Shown: piece by piece, positions 1 to 7,813 of the stretch | Numbering within the stretch: the first letter of the stretch is position 1 | Layout of the letters: each line of letters opens with the position of its first letter | Assembly (NCBI GenBank): GCA_036939755.1 | Contig: JALLAZ010000732.1 | Location: 1 to 14,980, forward strand | Reading direction: 5' to 3' | DNA: 14,980 bases | Source: Stephanodiscus triporus | Lineage: Eukaryota; Bacillariophyta; Thalassiosirophyceae; Thalassiosirales; Thalassiosiraceae | Notes under the pieces: model-generated | Seen by the model: only the letters and a program-made list of their open reading frames with translations | The model's database searches: none | What the model was told of the DNA's origin: nothing | Position numbers and translations under genes: made by a program

Positions 1-209
1 AAATAGAGTGTATTGTTGGTAGTAGATATCTCACCTGTTTCGTGGCCCCTAGTATCACACCAACGTAGGAACTGGTTACATTGTGACGAGGTGTGATAAA
101 AATGAACACCTCACACCGCAAAATGTGTGGGTATCGTAGATTTCACCAAGTTCTCTACTTTCCTCCCACAGCCGTCGAAATCCACCAACGCCCTACGAAA
201 ACATAAACG
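1..209 (+). other. 5' flank of the histidine-biosynthesis gene
   Basis: No gene is supported here. A pyrimidine-rich stretch followed by CAG ends at 171 and resembles a splice acceptor, so an intron in the 5' untranslated leader is possible. I could not pick a matching donor with confidence. The bases just before the start at 210 (ACATAAACG) are compatible with a leader. No clear TATA box was found. Confidence 0.3.
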
Positions 210-433
210 ATGGCGTGCCTGCCGTACCCGACCTTCCTCGAATCCCACACGTCTACCCCCGCTGAGCGTTGCCTACACGCGGTGGGAGTGGTCCGGATCC
301 ATCCCCTGACTTGTCCCGGGGCCGTCCGTGACGTCGACGTCGGCGTCCGCGCGACGGCTACCACGACCGGGCCGTCGGCCATCGAGGAGTACCGCGCGAT
401 AATCTCGACGTGCGTCGCCGCCGCGGGACGACG

Positions 434-464
<31 letters not shown>

Positions 465-1856
465 GCGGTGGACGGCGGGGCGAGGGACGACGACGGCGAA
501 AGCGAGAGGAAGAGGCTGACGAAGGAAGGCGTGGCGATGGCGTCGTCCTACCTCACACGCACCTTGGGACTCGACGTCTCGGTCGTCGACGTCGAGATAG
601 TCCTGAGCGTCGAGTCCGTCCTCGACACCGACGGGCTGTTGGTATGCTGCTTCCTCGACGCGGGATGCGCCCGCGCGGTCGTGCGGGCGAGGGGGGGGGG
701 AGGGGACGACGTCGACGTCGACGCCGGCCTGTCCGCGGCCCTCGGGGCGTGCGACGCCGCTCGCGTGCCGAGGGAACGGCTCGTCCTGCACTGCAAGCCG
801 GGGGGGATGCTTTCGGCGATAATGCGCAGGATCGACGAGGTCGAAACGAGGGTCGGCACGTTATCCCTCCAGTCGGCGTCGCCGCCGTCCCTGTCCGCGA
901 AATTGAAGTGCGTGGTCCAACTCGATCCTAGGGATTACGCGTCGATCGACGAATTGGCGAAAGCCATGTCGTCGCTGTCGAGTGCGATCGGGGAGAATCG
1001 CGGGTCGATCACCCTCGTTGATCCGAACGCTGAGCAGCTCGGTCGATGTTACGCGGCGTGCATTAGGACGGATCGCGAGGATGGACTGTACCCCACGGTT
1101 GTGTGCACGAGGAGCGACGAGGCGCTCGGGTTGGTCTACTCAAACAAGGTGTGTTCGTTTATTAATTTCATTTTGCTGTCCGAACCCCCTCTGAGGAGCG
1201 TCAATGATGCTCGAATTTCTCCCCCCGACGTCGACTAAAAAAAAAACGGAACGCCCGCTCTCGCCCCCCCCCCCTCCTACGAAAATCAGGATTCCATCGT
1301 CGAGGCTCTCCGATGCGGTCGTGGCGTTTACTACTCTCGCTCCCGCTCCGGCCTTTGGCGCAAGGGCGACACCTCCGGCCATCACCAGACCCTCCATCGC
1401 ATCGACGCCGATTGCGACGCCGACGCGCTGCGGTTCACCGTGACCCAGAACGGCGACGACGTCAGGGCGTTCTGCCACCTGAACACGCTGACGTGCTGGG
1501 GCGAGCCGCGGGGACTCCGTCACCTCGAGGGGACGCTAGCGAGGCGTCTAGTCGACGCCCCCCCCGGATCGTACACAAAGCGCCTGTTCGACGATCGACA
1601 ATTGCTCCGGGACAAGCTCGTCGAGGAGGCGCAGGAGCTGAGCGAGGCAGATACGAGGGAGCACGTGGCCGAGGAGCTCGCGGACGTGATTTACTTCGCC
1701 ATGGTGCGCGCGGCGGCGGCGGGGGTGAGCATCGACGACGCAGTCGCGGTGTTGGATAGGAGGGCGCGGAAGGTGACGAGGAGGCAGGGGGATAGTAAGG
1801 CGTTTAGGATCAAGGCCGGTGAGGAAATATTGGGATCGAGAAAACTGGCGCCGTGA
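210..1856 (+). CDS. hisIE: Phosphoribosyl-AMP cyclohydrolase / phosphoribosyl-ATP pyrophosphohydrolase, fungal HIS4-like N-terminal architecture
   Basis: Bifunctional enzyme for steps 2 and 3 of histidine biosynthesis: hydrolysis of PR-ATP to PR-AMP, then ring opening of PR-AMP. Exons are 210-1148 and 1290-1856, giving 501 aa. Residues 1 to about 285 form a divergent N-terminal region with acidic and Thr/Ala low-complexity tracts; its last part resembles the N-terminal domain of fungal HIS4. The cyclohydrolase domain (about 286-384) shows RTDREDGLYPT, GLVYSNK across the splice, GRGVYYSRSRSGLWRKGDTS, the metal-binding DADCDADAL (352-360) and FCH (374-376) followed by CWG. The pyrophosphohydrolase domain (about 392-482) shows YTKRLFDD, KLVEEAQEL, EELADVIYF and RKVTRRQGDSK. 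The protein ends there, with no histidinol dehydrogenase domain such as yeast HIS4 carries. The start at 210 is the first ATG of the open frame. No obvious plastid-targeting signal is visible. Function is highly confident; the exact N-terminus is less certain. Confidence 0.93.
1149..1289 (+). other. Spliceosomal intron in the histidine gene
   Basis: A 141-bp phase-0 GT-AG intron. The donor follows the lysine codon ending at 1148 (AAG/GTGTGT) and the acceptor is AAAATCAG ending at 1289. It contains an A-run and a C-run that would disrupt the reading frame. Removing it joins LVYSNK to DSIVEALRCGRGVYYS, matching the continuous conserved cyclohydrolase motif, so the boundaries are well supported. 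Confidence 0.92.
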
Positions 1857-2119
1857 GGAGGGCGCCGAGGAAGGAACATAAGGGGGCCAAGACGCTGTCG
1901 TGGTGGCTATAAAAGATGGAGATTGGTCGAATACATTTATGATCCACGAACAGCTGGATATGGCGCCACCCTAAAAGGGGCGAAATGGCATGATGGTAAT
2001 TGATGCCCTGGGGTTTTCTGGAAATTAAATTTAAGTGTTCAGCTAAATATATGTACCACCAACCTCGATACCAGTTGGTGTGTCATGACATGAGGAGAGA
2101 GCTTTGGGCTTCGATTTAT
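1857..2119. other. Convergent intergenic region
   Basis: This 263-bp stretch lies between the 3' ends of the histidine gene (+) and the ARM-repeat gene (-), so it should hold both 3' untranslated regions. A TATAAAA occurs at 1908-1914, but no plus-strand gene follows it, so I do not call a promoter. The only structure seen is the hairpin at 2057-2080. Confidence 0.5.
2057..2080. other. Inverted repeat / potential stem-loop between convergent genes
   Basis: CACCAAC (2057-2063) and GTTGGTG (2074-2080) form a perfect 7-bp stem around a 10-nt loop. It lies about 40 bp beyond the stop of the minus-strand ARM gene and 200 bp beyond the histidine gene, where it could sit in a 3' UTR. A stem this short can arise by chance. 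Confidence 0.3.
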
Positions 2120-2905
2120 TCAAGGAGTAAAATGAGATCGTCGTAGAACGACTTCTTCCGCTTGAAGCAACTCTGCAGTTGCTGGCGAACGACAGCAACA
2201 ATGCAGCAACGCACGGCATCCTGCATATTGAACCATGCTGTCCGCGCGATGCTTCATCCCTTTCAAAATGAGCTTGGCAACACCATAAACTTCATTTTCG
2301 CCAATGGGTAGATTGCACAAAATTTCACATGCTCTCACTTGAACGTGAGATGAGCTGGAGTAATGAGCCATCGCCTTGGTGATGAATTCCAATCCATCTA
2401 AATCCAGTACCAGCTGAGAGATCTCGCTGTTATTCTTTGTCAACTCTGATAGCAAACCGAGACCTGAATCTACCACAACCACGTCACAATTGCGAGGCGT
2501 CAATAACTCCATCACGGTCTTAATGCCACCAAGACGGACGATTTTGTCTTTGATGTCGTTATTTCCTGTTGCGAGGAGTTTCAAAGCAGTGAGGGAACAT
2601 TTGCAGGCGTCTACATCAACCCCCAATCCAATAACTATCAAAAGAGTTGAGACAGAAGAGTCATAGCTTCCGATATGTTCTCTTGCACCATCGTCAAGAG
2701 TCAAATTAGCCAACAAGCCACATGCAGCCCCATGGTACTCATCATCGTCTACCTTCTCGGATATTGAGTCAATTATCGTCAGGGCAATGCCTTCTGACAC
2801 AACCAATCGGATCGTTCCCGGAGGGATGCCGGGATTGCAGAGCATATTCTGCAAAAAGTAGCATCCCTCTTTCAAAACATCATACTTCTTAGAGTTCATT
2901 TTCAT
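2120..2905 (-). CDS. Armadillo-repeat-like protein (possibly 5'-truncated by frameshift)
   Basis: The 261-aa frame reads as a chain of ARM/HEAT-type helices. Recurring signatures are KEGCYFLQNM, HGAACGLLANLTLDD, KCSLTALKLLATG, VRACEILCNLPIGEN and QYAGCRALLHC, each a GC/AC-x-L-xNL-like core followed by a variable loop. Such proteins usually act as protein-protein scaffolds; no specific partner can be read from this sequence. The start codon at 2905-2903 is internal to an ARM helix, because the preceding bases encode plausible upstream protein in a different frame (see 2902-3163). A conserved-looking helix is therefore cut at the start, suggesting a truncated open frame or a sequencing frameshift. 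An in-frame TAG at 2921-2923 blocks direct extension. The gene converges on the histidine gene. Family assignment rests on repeat pattern only. Confidence 0.65.
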   Translation of the reverse strand: MKMNSKKYDVLKEGCYFLQNMLCNPGIPPGTIRLVVSEGIALTIIDSISEKVDDDEYHGAACGLLANLTLDDGAREHIGSYDSSVSTLLIVIGLGVDVDACKCSLTALKLLATGNNDIKDKIVRLGGIKTVMELLTPRNCDVVVVDSGLGLLSELTKNNSEISQLVLDLDGLEFITKAMAHYSSSSHVQVRACEILCNLPIGENEVYGVAKLILKGMKHRADSMVQYAGCRALLHCCCRSPATAELLQAEEVVLRRSHFTP

Positions 2906-3163
2906 ATTTCGAAGGCGATCCTAGTCGCATTGTCGGGGATGGCGATGGCCGCACTGGTCCTGGCCGTCCTATCTTCAGAATCGGCCAGGCGCGTCGTCAA
3001 TTCGTTGATATCGTCCATCACATCGCATCTTTTCCCGTCCCGTGAATCGTTACTCGCGATCAGGTCCGCCACGATGGACATCGCGCATCAGGTCCAGGCA
3101 ATGGTCCACTCTGCTCCATACGTCCTTCGTCACGCGATTCACGTCGTCAGGTTCCAGCGTCAT
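2902..3163 (-). pseudogene. Probable N-terminal part of the ARM-repeat gene, broken by two frameshifts
   Basis: Two short minus-strand frames precede the ARM open frame. The first (3163-3050, 37 aa) starts at an ATG preceded by AACAA and begins MTLEPDDVNRVTKDVWSR. The second (3081-2902, 59 aa) contains MDDINELTTRLADSEDR and ends AIPDNATRIAFEI immediately before a TGA that overlaps the ATG of the 261-aa frame. The segments overlap or abut, all run in the same direction, and are rich in charged helical residues and GC-ending codons. A one-base shift at each junction would connect all three. Either this is a decayed gene or the draft sequence has indels here. No intron explains the shifts, as the candidate GT-AG pairs are under 40 bp apart. 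Homology of these fragments is not established. Confidence 0.45.
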
Positions 3164-3319
3164 TTGTTATTGCCGTTCCTACTCAGACTCCTGCACAGGT
3201 GCATCATCCTTGAGGCCTGGCAACACATATGGACAATCGTGCATGGCCTGACGCGTCGAGTTTGATGATCGATGAAGTCGATCAATGCCAAGCTCCTCCC
3301 GTCATACGTGCGACTTTGA

Positions 3320-3625
3320 CCCGCATGGATAAGCAGAGCCATCAAGAGCACGATCCAGAGCCTCGTACAGGCGCACGTGACGGGGGCGGTGGCGGACTTG
3401 GTCGGATTGGCATCATTCGAGGGTGCGATTTGGCCGTTGTTGATGAGCGGCGTTGGCATCGACTTGCCCCCCGCAATGATGGACCTCTCGGGGGAGGAAA
3501 GGGTGGATGCCATCCAACGAGCGATATCCGAGTCTGTGGATTTGGCTGCCGATGTGGCAGCGGAATCGACAATCGTCAAAGGAGTGATGGAGGCTTTAAT
3601 CGAGGAGGTGGAAGAGATCGAGTGA
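3320..3625 (+). CDS. Unrecognised open frame, possible upstream part of the cysteine-rich gene
   Basis: The frame is open from the codon after a TGA (3317-3319) to a TGA at 3623-3625, about 101 codons, without an early ATG. It includes AVADLVGLASFEGAIWPLL, MMDLSGEERVDAIQRAI and ends VMEALIEEVEEIE. The amphipathic, acidic composition is protein-like, but I recognise no family. Its stop lies exactly where a different plus-strand frame opens (from 3600) and reads SENPSESQSCEGD into a cysteine-rich domain. A single inserted base near 3622 would fuse the two. It may be the 5' portion of that gene with a frameshift, a separate remnant, or an open frame by chance. The opposite strand is also open here, which lowers confidence. 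Confidence 0.3.
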   Translation, partial: PAWISRAIKSTIQSLVQAHVTGAVADLVGLASFEGAIWPLLMSGVGIDLPPAMMDLSGEERVDAIQRAISESVDLAADVAAESTIVKGVMEALIEEVEEIE

Positions 3626-4026
3626 AAATCCTTCCGAGAGCCAAAGCTGTGAAGGTGACTCTCTCGGCGAACAATGTGCACCTGGTGCTCAACCATGCAG
3701 TCAGGGCAGCTGCTGTGATGGTATGTGTTCGCAATTCATGGCTTTGCATTTGAATGAAAATATTCGATCTATGTGTTCATTCTCCATCTTCTCTCATCAT
3801 CTCTTAATCAGGGTTGAGCTGCTTCAGTAATCTATGCTGCGGTGGTTTGGGATATCCGTGCACTAACGCTTCTGAGTGCCACTCTGGTACATGCAATTTT
3901 GATCGTTCCGCATTTCTAGTACATTTGAAAACATCGGTTTTCGACATTCAATCTCCCTACTCTGGTTTACTTCCCCCTCCAGGTTACTCCTGCAGCAACC
4001 AATTCTTCATATGCACAGTCGGCTAG
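3600..4026 (+). CDS. Cysteine-rich, probably secreted small protein with two introns (5' end unresolved)
   Basis: Inferred exons are about 3600-3720, 3812-3886 and 3983-4026. The introns are 3721-3811 (GTATGT...AATCAG, 91 bp) and 3887-3982 (GTACAT...CTCCAG, 96 bp). Splicing yields one frame with regularly spaced cysteines: SCEGDSLGEQCAPGAQPC, SQGSCCDGLSCFSNLCCGG, LGYPCTNASECHSG, then YSCSNQFFICTVG and TAG. The repeated pattern C-x2-GSCCxGLSC / CHSGYSC argues for both splice choices and resembles disulfide-rich extracellular domains. The PSES-like linker before the first cysteine suggests a stalk or spacer. No start codon or signal peptide is found in this frame, so the 5' end is missing, lies in an upstream exon, or is lost by a frameshift near 3622. 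No specific function can be assigned. Confidence 0.5.
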
Positions 4027-4207
4027 GCAGGGGGGTTGGTTATTTGACGAAGAGATTTGTATGGTGGCATTCCGGGTCAGGTTTAACAAGAGGAAAGATT
4101 CAATGTGCAGTATTCATAAGAAGAGAAAAAGAAACAGGATCATCAGTTGTTGTGGAAGAGTGTGTGGTTTGAAAGTCCTAACCCCAAAGAATACATCTGC
4201 AAGATAG
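4027..4207. other. 3' flank of the cysteine-rich gene
   Basis: I see no supported gene, RNA or repeat in this 181-bp stretch. It presumably contains the 3' UTR of the cysteine-rich gene. Confidence 0.4.
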
Positions 4208-4994
4208 AAAAAGACTAAGCTAAGCGAACTAAGCATTGCGTTTGGAGTCTTCCATCTCGGTAGTGCATGGTCATCAGGGGGATCTTTTAGGGCGTTTCCA
4301 TTGCAATGGCCATTCTCAATGCACGTTGCAAAAAATGAATGCTTCTATGGAAAGTCTGAAAAGGCACGTAACGTTACCATAGAGTCCTTTTAGAATAGCA
4401 AGCTTTGCAACAACGCTGTCAGTGCTTAGGCACAGTCAGGTTCTGATGATGTATTCTATCATGCAGAAGGGATTTCTGACCAGATGGACGTACTTGGGAT
4501 TGAAATTGATGCATTTGTTTTTGATTCTTTCATAAATAAATGTTGGTTGTACAACATGACAAAAGTCACAAACCAAACAAAAAAGAAAATTCACTCCAGG
4601 GGTTTGAGCAGATGAACAAAAGGAATGTCAACCCTTCATCTGTAGCATACAAATAATTTTGTTTGAGGCATGCCAGGATGATGGCGAACTCCTACTCAAA
4701 ATATTCGAGTCATGGTTAAAGCATGGAATGCTGGCTGAAAATTTTCAACTCAACTGTAGGGCCCACGGACCAGCTGTATCAGGGCACAGTTGCACGGCAA
4801 AATACCTCATGTCTTGAAACAAATTGCAAATTAAGGTCCTGGTGGACTCAGTAGAAATGCACGAAAAGGATTGAAGTAGAAACAGGGCACTGGACCGATG
4901 TATGAGGATTTGGTTTGGCAAGATGATGCACTGCTACTTACAAACATATGGTACGATACTTAATCCTCGCTTGATAAATGGGGAAGTAATTTAG
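4208..4994 (+). pseudogene. Candidate decayed coding region of unknown origin
   Basis: Two adjacent plus-strand frames are unusually open for this AT-rich DNA. Frame A runs 4208-4615 with only two internal TAG stops and reads pieces such as MHVAKNECFYGKSEKARN and GISDQMDVLGIEIDAFVF. Frame B runs 4608-4994 with only two TGA stops (4815 and 4872) and reads LFEACQDDGELLLKIFESW and ALDRCMRIWFGKMMHCYL. Together they span about 260 codons with four stops and one shift, fewer stops than expected by chance. I recognise no family. It lies just outside the left end of the transposon. It could be a dead gene, a relic of another element, or coincidence. Confidence 0.25.
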
Positions 4995-5104
4995 CGGCGC
5001 AAATGACTCGTTCATGCCGGGCCCTCATAAGTAGAGATGTCTTTGTCGTTGATCAACCCGATGATTCAAAAGCAAGAACGAGAATAGGGCAACTCGTTAT
5101 ATTT

Positions 5105-5131
5105 TAATAACGTTATAAATTTATAACAGCC
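5105..5131 (+). repeat. Left terminal inverted repeat of the MULE
   Basis: It begins TAATAACGTTATAAA and ends ATAACAGCC. It matches the reverse complement of 7552-7578 at 25 of 27 positions (mismatches in the central T/A stretch), and similarity continues inward as AAATTGGTTAT against AAAAATGGTTAT. The core ATAACGTTAT is itself palindromic, so direct-repeat alignments of the ends also appear. A second AACAGCC-like copy (ATGACAGCT) lies at 5153-5161. Confidence 0.8.
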
Positions 5132-5350
5132 AAATTGGTTATTATTTATTTTATGACAGCTATAAATATTTTTAGAGGTCATTTGGTGCATCCTGGTATC
5201 TTCATCCCACGCTTTTTCATTTGCTTTGCATGCCATTGCCGCAGGATACCATGCTGACATAATTTTTTGACCTTGACCTTGCCTCGACCTCAACCTCGCC
5301 GTCGCCGCCTCTGCCGCCCCCCTCTCCCTTTGCCATTTGATTGTTGTGTT

Positions 5351-7302
5351 ATGGAGATGGAGTCACCTTCCGCTCTCATCGCGGGGGTTATGGATCTGCT
5401 CGACGGCTCCCTCGCGGATTTCCATCAACTCGACACCCAGCTCGACGCAGAGTTCAGTTGCGTCGATGCTTTGGCATCCGTTCCACACCACCCCCCCCTC
5501 CCCCCCTCCCTGTCTTCGACAAATGCATGGCAAGTGAGGTGGCTGGGGGGTTGGTGAGCATAGAGAGTTACACATATGTTGATTTTTTTCACCTTTCCGC
5601 CTCCCCCGTCGACGTCGACTCGCCAACTCCCAACGACATCATCGACCTGGCGTCTTCCAACGATTCTGATGATGACAAGCCTCCCGCCAAGCTGTCCCCT
5701 CCGAAGAAGGCCCGCAGCTCATCGTCGTTGCCCCCCAAGCCGTCCCAAACCACCATCATCTTCCATTTGTTTTGATACACCCTACAAAACAAGAACAAGA
5801 ATTTGCACGTGTATTACTGCTCCCATCATCGCGGGAGCAGTTGTGAGGCGAAGCTGCGCGTGCCACTCAAGGGCTTCAGTTGCATACCCAATCTGTACAT
5901 GGCCCAGGTCGAGGGCCAGCACTCTTGGCGGTGCGCAGTGAAGAATGGCGTCAAGACGGAGGGGCCGGGGAGCTACCGCAAGGAAGGAATTGACAAGGAG
6001 AACGTTGAGAACGCTCAACCAGTTGCTCAAGCCTTTCCTGACATTGCAGAGGACATGCGCCGGATTATGGGTGTATTTGCCACTCAGAATCTCATGTGGA
6101 CTCCTAGCACAATCTTCGAGGAGTGCAGGAGAGAAATTGATGCAAAATTCCCGCTTGGTTGGACGGGACTACAAAAGCACTGTTGTTTGGAGCTTGTGTG
6201 AAAGGCTCGCAAAGAGATGGGGGGTCTTGGGAACACAATCGCTACCGTGGAGAATACCCCAATGTATTCTTACATGACTGGGGATACGACTCGCCCTTTT
6301 CTCCGTTTCAGCGGGAATTGGCCCCATCCCAGTCCCTCAAGGCCAGATGAGAAGATGCGTCTCATGATATTAGGGAATCCCGAATTGATTCCTATGAAGA
6401 ATCCTGGTCAGTTTTCTGTTCTATTTTTTGTCATTTTTTTATGTGCTAATGCATGCCCATTTTCTGTTCTATTTTTGGTTATATGTGTTTCTCAGGATTG
6501 GATTTGTTTGTGGATGCTACGTTCTCCTGTGCGCCGCACCCTTTCTACCAGTGTCTCATCATCAAGATATACGACCACTCAACCAGTTCCTACGTGCCCA
6601 TCCTCTACATGCTGATGTCCCACAAGACAAAAGCTCTCTATTGGCACGCATTCAGTCAATTGGTGGTCCTGTCCAGCTGGAAGATGGACGTGCGTACGTA
6701 CTGTTCCGACTTTGAAGCCGCACTCATGAAGGAACTGGATATTGCCTTCAAGGGATATGGCGGATTTCATGTTGGGTGCTTCTTCCATCTGAAACAGTGT
6801 TGGTGGAAGTATCTCCTAAAACAGTGTGAGTTGTCAAAGGAAATTGCAAAAGAGGCCATGCTACCTGGGAATTTGGATCTTTTGTGTGTGATTCCTTGCG
6901 AAGAAATGGGGACGAAGGTTTTGCAGTTCCTTCGTAAGAAGCTGGAGAAAGGTAAGCAAAAATTGGCCAAGAAAGAACGCGATGGGTATGATCGCTTTTG
7001 GAAGTACTTCGTCAAACAGTGGCTTCCAATCGTTGAGAAGTGGAATATTTGCGCGAAAGATGGTGACTATTATGACATGGTCAATCGTACTAACAATGGT
7101 CTGGAGAGCTATGCAATCGTCATTTCAACCAACTATTTCCTTCTAGGCCTACGCTGATTGCATTTGTGCAGGTGATTGAGAAAGAAAGCCGAAACCAGGC
7201 TCAATTATTGAGCGTATCAGGACGGGAAAAGTCGCAGAACCTAGTCGCCAACATGTGCAAACCATCCCCGCTATCCCTGATGAGTACGATGCATTTATTT
7301 AG
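5351..7302 (+). pseudogene. MULE transposase with FLYWCH-type zinc finger, inactivated
   Basis: Decayed transposase that would have bound the element's ends and catalysed cut-and-paste transposition. From the ATG at 5351 the frame reads MEMESPSALIAGVMDLLDG. It shifts within a C-rich tract (about 5487-5510), meets a TGA at 5773-5775, then reads a FLYWCH-like zinc-binding segment (HVYYCSHHRGSSCEAKLRV, about 5801-5857). After WTGLQKH a second TGA lies at 6199-6201, and the same frame resumes with KARKEMGGLGNTIATVENTP. An intron (6407-6495) precedes the DDE-type MULE core: LDLFVDATFSCAP (first Asp), YCSDFEAAL (second Asp), GCFFHLKQCWWK, and NRTNNGLESY. The C-terminus continues through two more frameshifts (about 7110 and 7208) to SRQHVQTIPAIPDEYDAFI and TAG at 7300-7302. 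Order of motifs and orientation inside terminal inverted repeats make the identity firm. The native start is less certain. Confidence 0.85.
6407..6495 (+). other. Intron in the MULE transposase gene
   Basis: An 89-bp T-rich GT-AG intron (donor CCTG/GTCAGT, acceptor TTTCTCAG). Removing it joins IPMKNPG to LDLFVDATF in one frame, directly before the first catalytic aspartate, as expected for a continuous MULE core. Read through, the sequence gives hydrophobic nonsense. Confidence 0.8.
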
Positions 7303-7472
7303 ATAAATACTTTATTTTAGACTATTTGTTATTATTTTGCATACGCCTACGTTTTTTGCAACTCGACACTTCTGGCAGGCTGCACACAATGATGCCGCAG
7401 GCGCGCTGTGTGAGTTGCCGCCGCGCAACGCCGTGGATACCATAAACTGACCACACGGTCATGCATGGTAAC

Positions 7473-7560
7473 GGCTGTCATGAGTTTTTTCTACGGCTGT
7501 TAAATTTATAACCAGTTGTGGTACGTCTGTTATAATTTTATAACCATTTTTGGCTGTTAT
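7473..7560 (-). repeat. Subterminal repeats at the right end of the MULE
   Basis: Four related 9-mers occur in one orientation: GGCTGTCAT (7473-7481), GGCTGTTAA (7495-7503), GTCTGTTAT (7525-7533) and GGCTGTTAT (7552-7560, inside the terminal repeat). Spacings are 22, 30 and 27 bp. The reverse complement AACAGCC-like motif occurs twice at the left end (5123-5131 and 5153-5161). Such reiterated subterminal motifs are typical transposase-binding sites. That role is inferred. Confidence 0.6.
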
Positions 7561-7578
7561 ATTTTTATAACGTTATTA
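7552..7578 (-). repeat. Right terminal inverted repeat of the MULE
   Basis: Reverse-complement partner of 5105-5131, with two mismatches in 27. On the plus strand it begins GGCTGTTATATTTTTATAAC. Flanking bases outward do not match the left flank. Confidence 0.8.
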
Positions 7579-7813
7579 TTCCAGAATGTAAATTCCGGAT
7601 CTTACATTGTTATAATTTTTATCTAAGAACAAAGAAAAATTTATGTAGGAGTGAGCTGAGATGGACCAATCACAGAGCTGCGATAATAGCAATTGTCATC
7701 TGCCAATTCTCAAATAATAGTACTGTGCCATGCAAGTGGAGGACGCGTGATTCATATTTGCCAAGAGGCAAGAGATATAACAAGCAACGCGAATGACGCA
7801 ACACAGTCTCCCT
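7579..7813. other. Region between the MULE and the MAP65 gene
   Basis: This 235-bp AT-rich stretch lies downstream of the MAP65 stop and presumably contains its 3' UTR. It includes an imperfect palindrome, GTAAATTCCGGATCTTAC, around 7588-7605, just outside the transposon end. No gene is seen. Confidence 0.4.

Larger units (their letters stand above)
5105..7578 (+). mobile_element. Mutator-like (MULE) DNA transposon, non-autonomous by decay
   Basis: A roughly 2.47-kb AT-rich element bounded by terminal inverted repeats (5105-5131 and 7552-7578, 25 of 27 positions matching) that enclose a FLYWCH/MULE-type transposase gene in plus orientation. Both ends carry extra copies of an AACAGCC-like motif. 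The element lies between the broken region at 4208-4994 and the 3' end of the MAP65 gene, so it does not interrupt either intact neighbour. I could not identify a convincing 8-11 bp target-site duplication at these boundaries, so the true ends may lie a few bases further out or the duplication has eroded. Transposase lesions (at least three frameshifts and two stops) indicate an inactive copy that could only move with help from an intact relative. Confidence 0.8.

Noticed and set aside
2930..3265. Plus-strand 111-aa frame beginning MSGMAMAALVLAVL, resembling a signal peptide
   Set aside because: It is the complement of minus-strand frames with more natural protein composition that run into the ARM-repeat gene. 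The hydrophobic start is a typical antisense artefact.
3160..3696. Minus-strand 178-aa frame across the cysteine-rich locus
   Set aside because: It lies opposite the plus-strand cysteine exon with supported splice sites and shows no recognisable domain.
3919..3982. Alternative 64-bp second intron in the cysteine-rich gene
   Set aside because: It would place the last exon in a frame without the CSNQFFIC cysteines. The 3887-3982 intron preserves the repeated CxSGYSC pattern and a nearby stop.
4815..6201. TGA as a sense codon (recoding or selenocysteine), because several broken frames are interrupted by TGA
   Set aside because: The intact histidine and hydroxylase genes both terminate at TGA, other lesions are TAA, TAG or frameshifts, and no selenoprotein context is visible.
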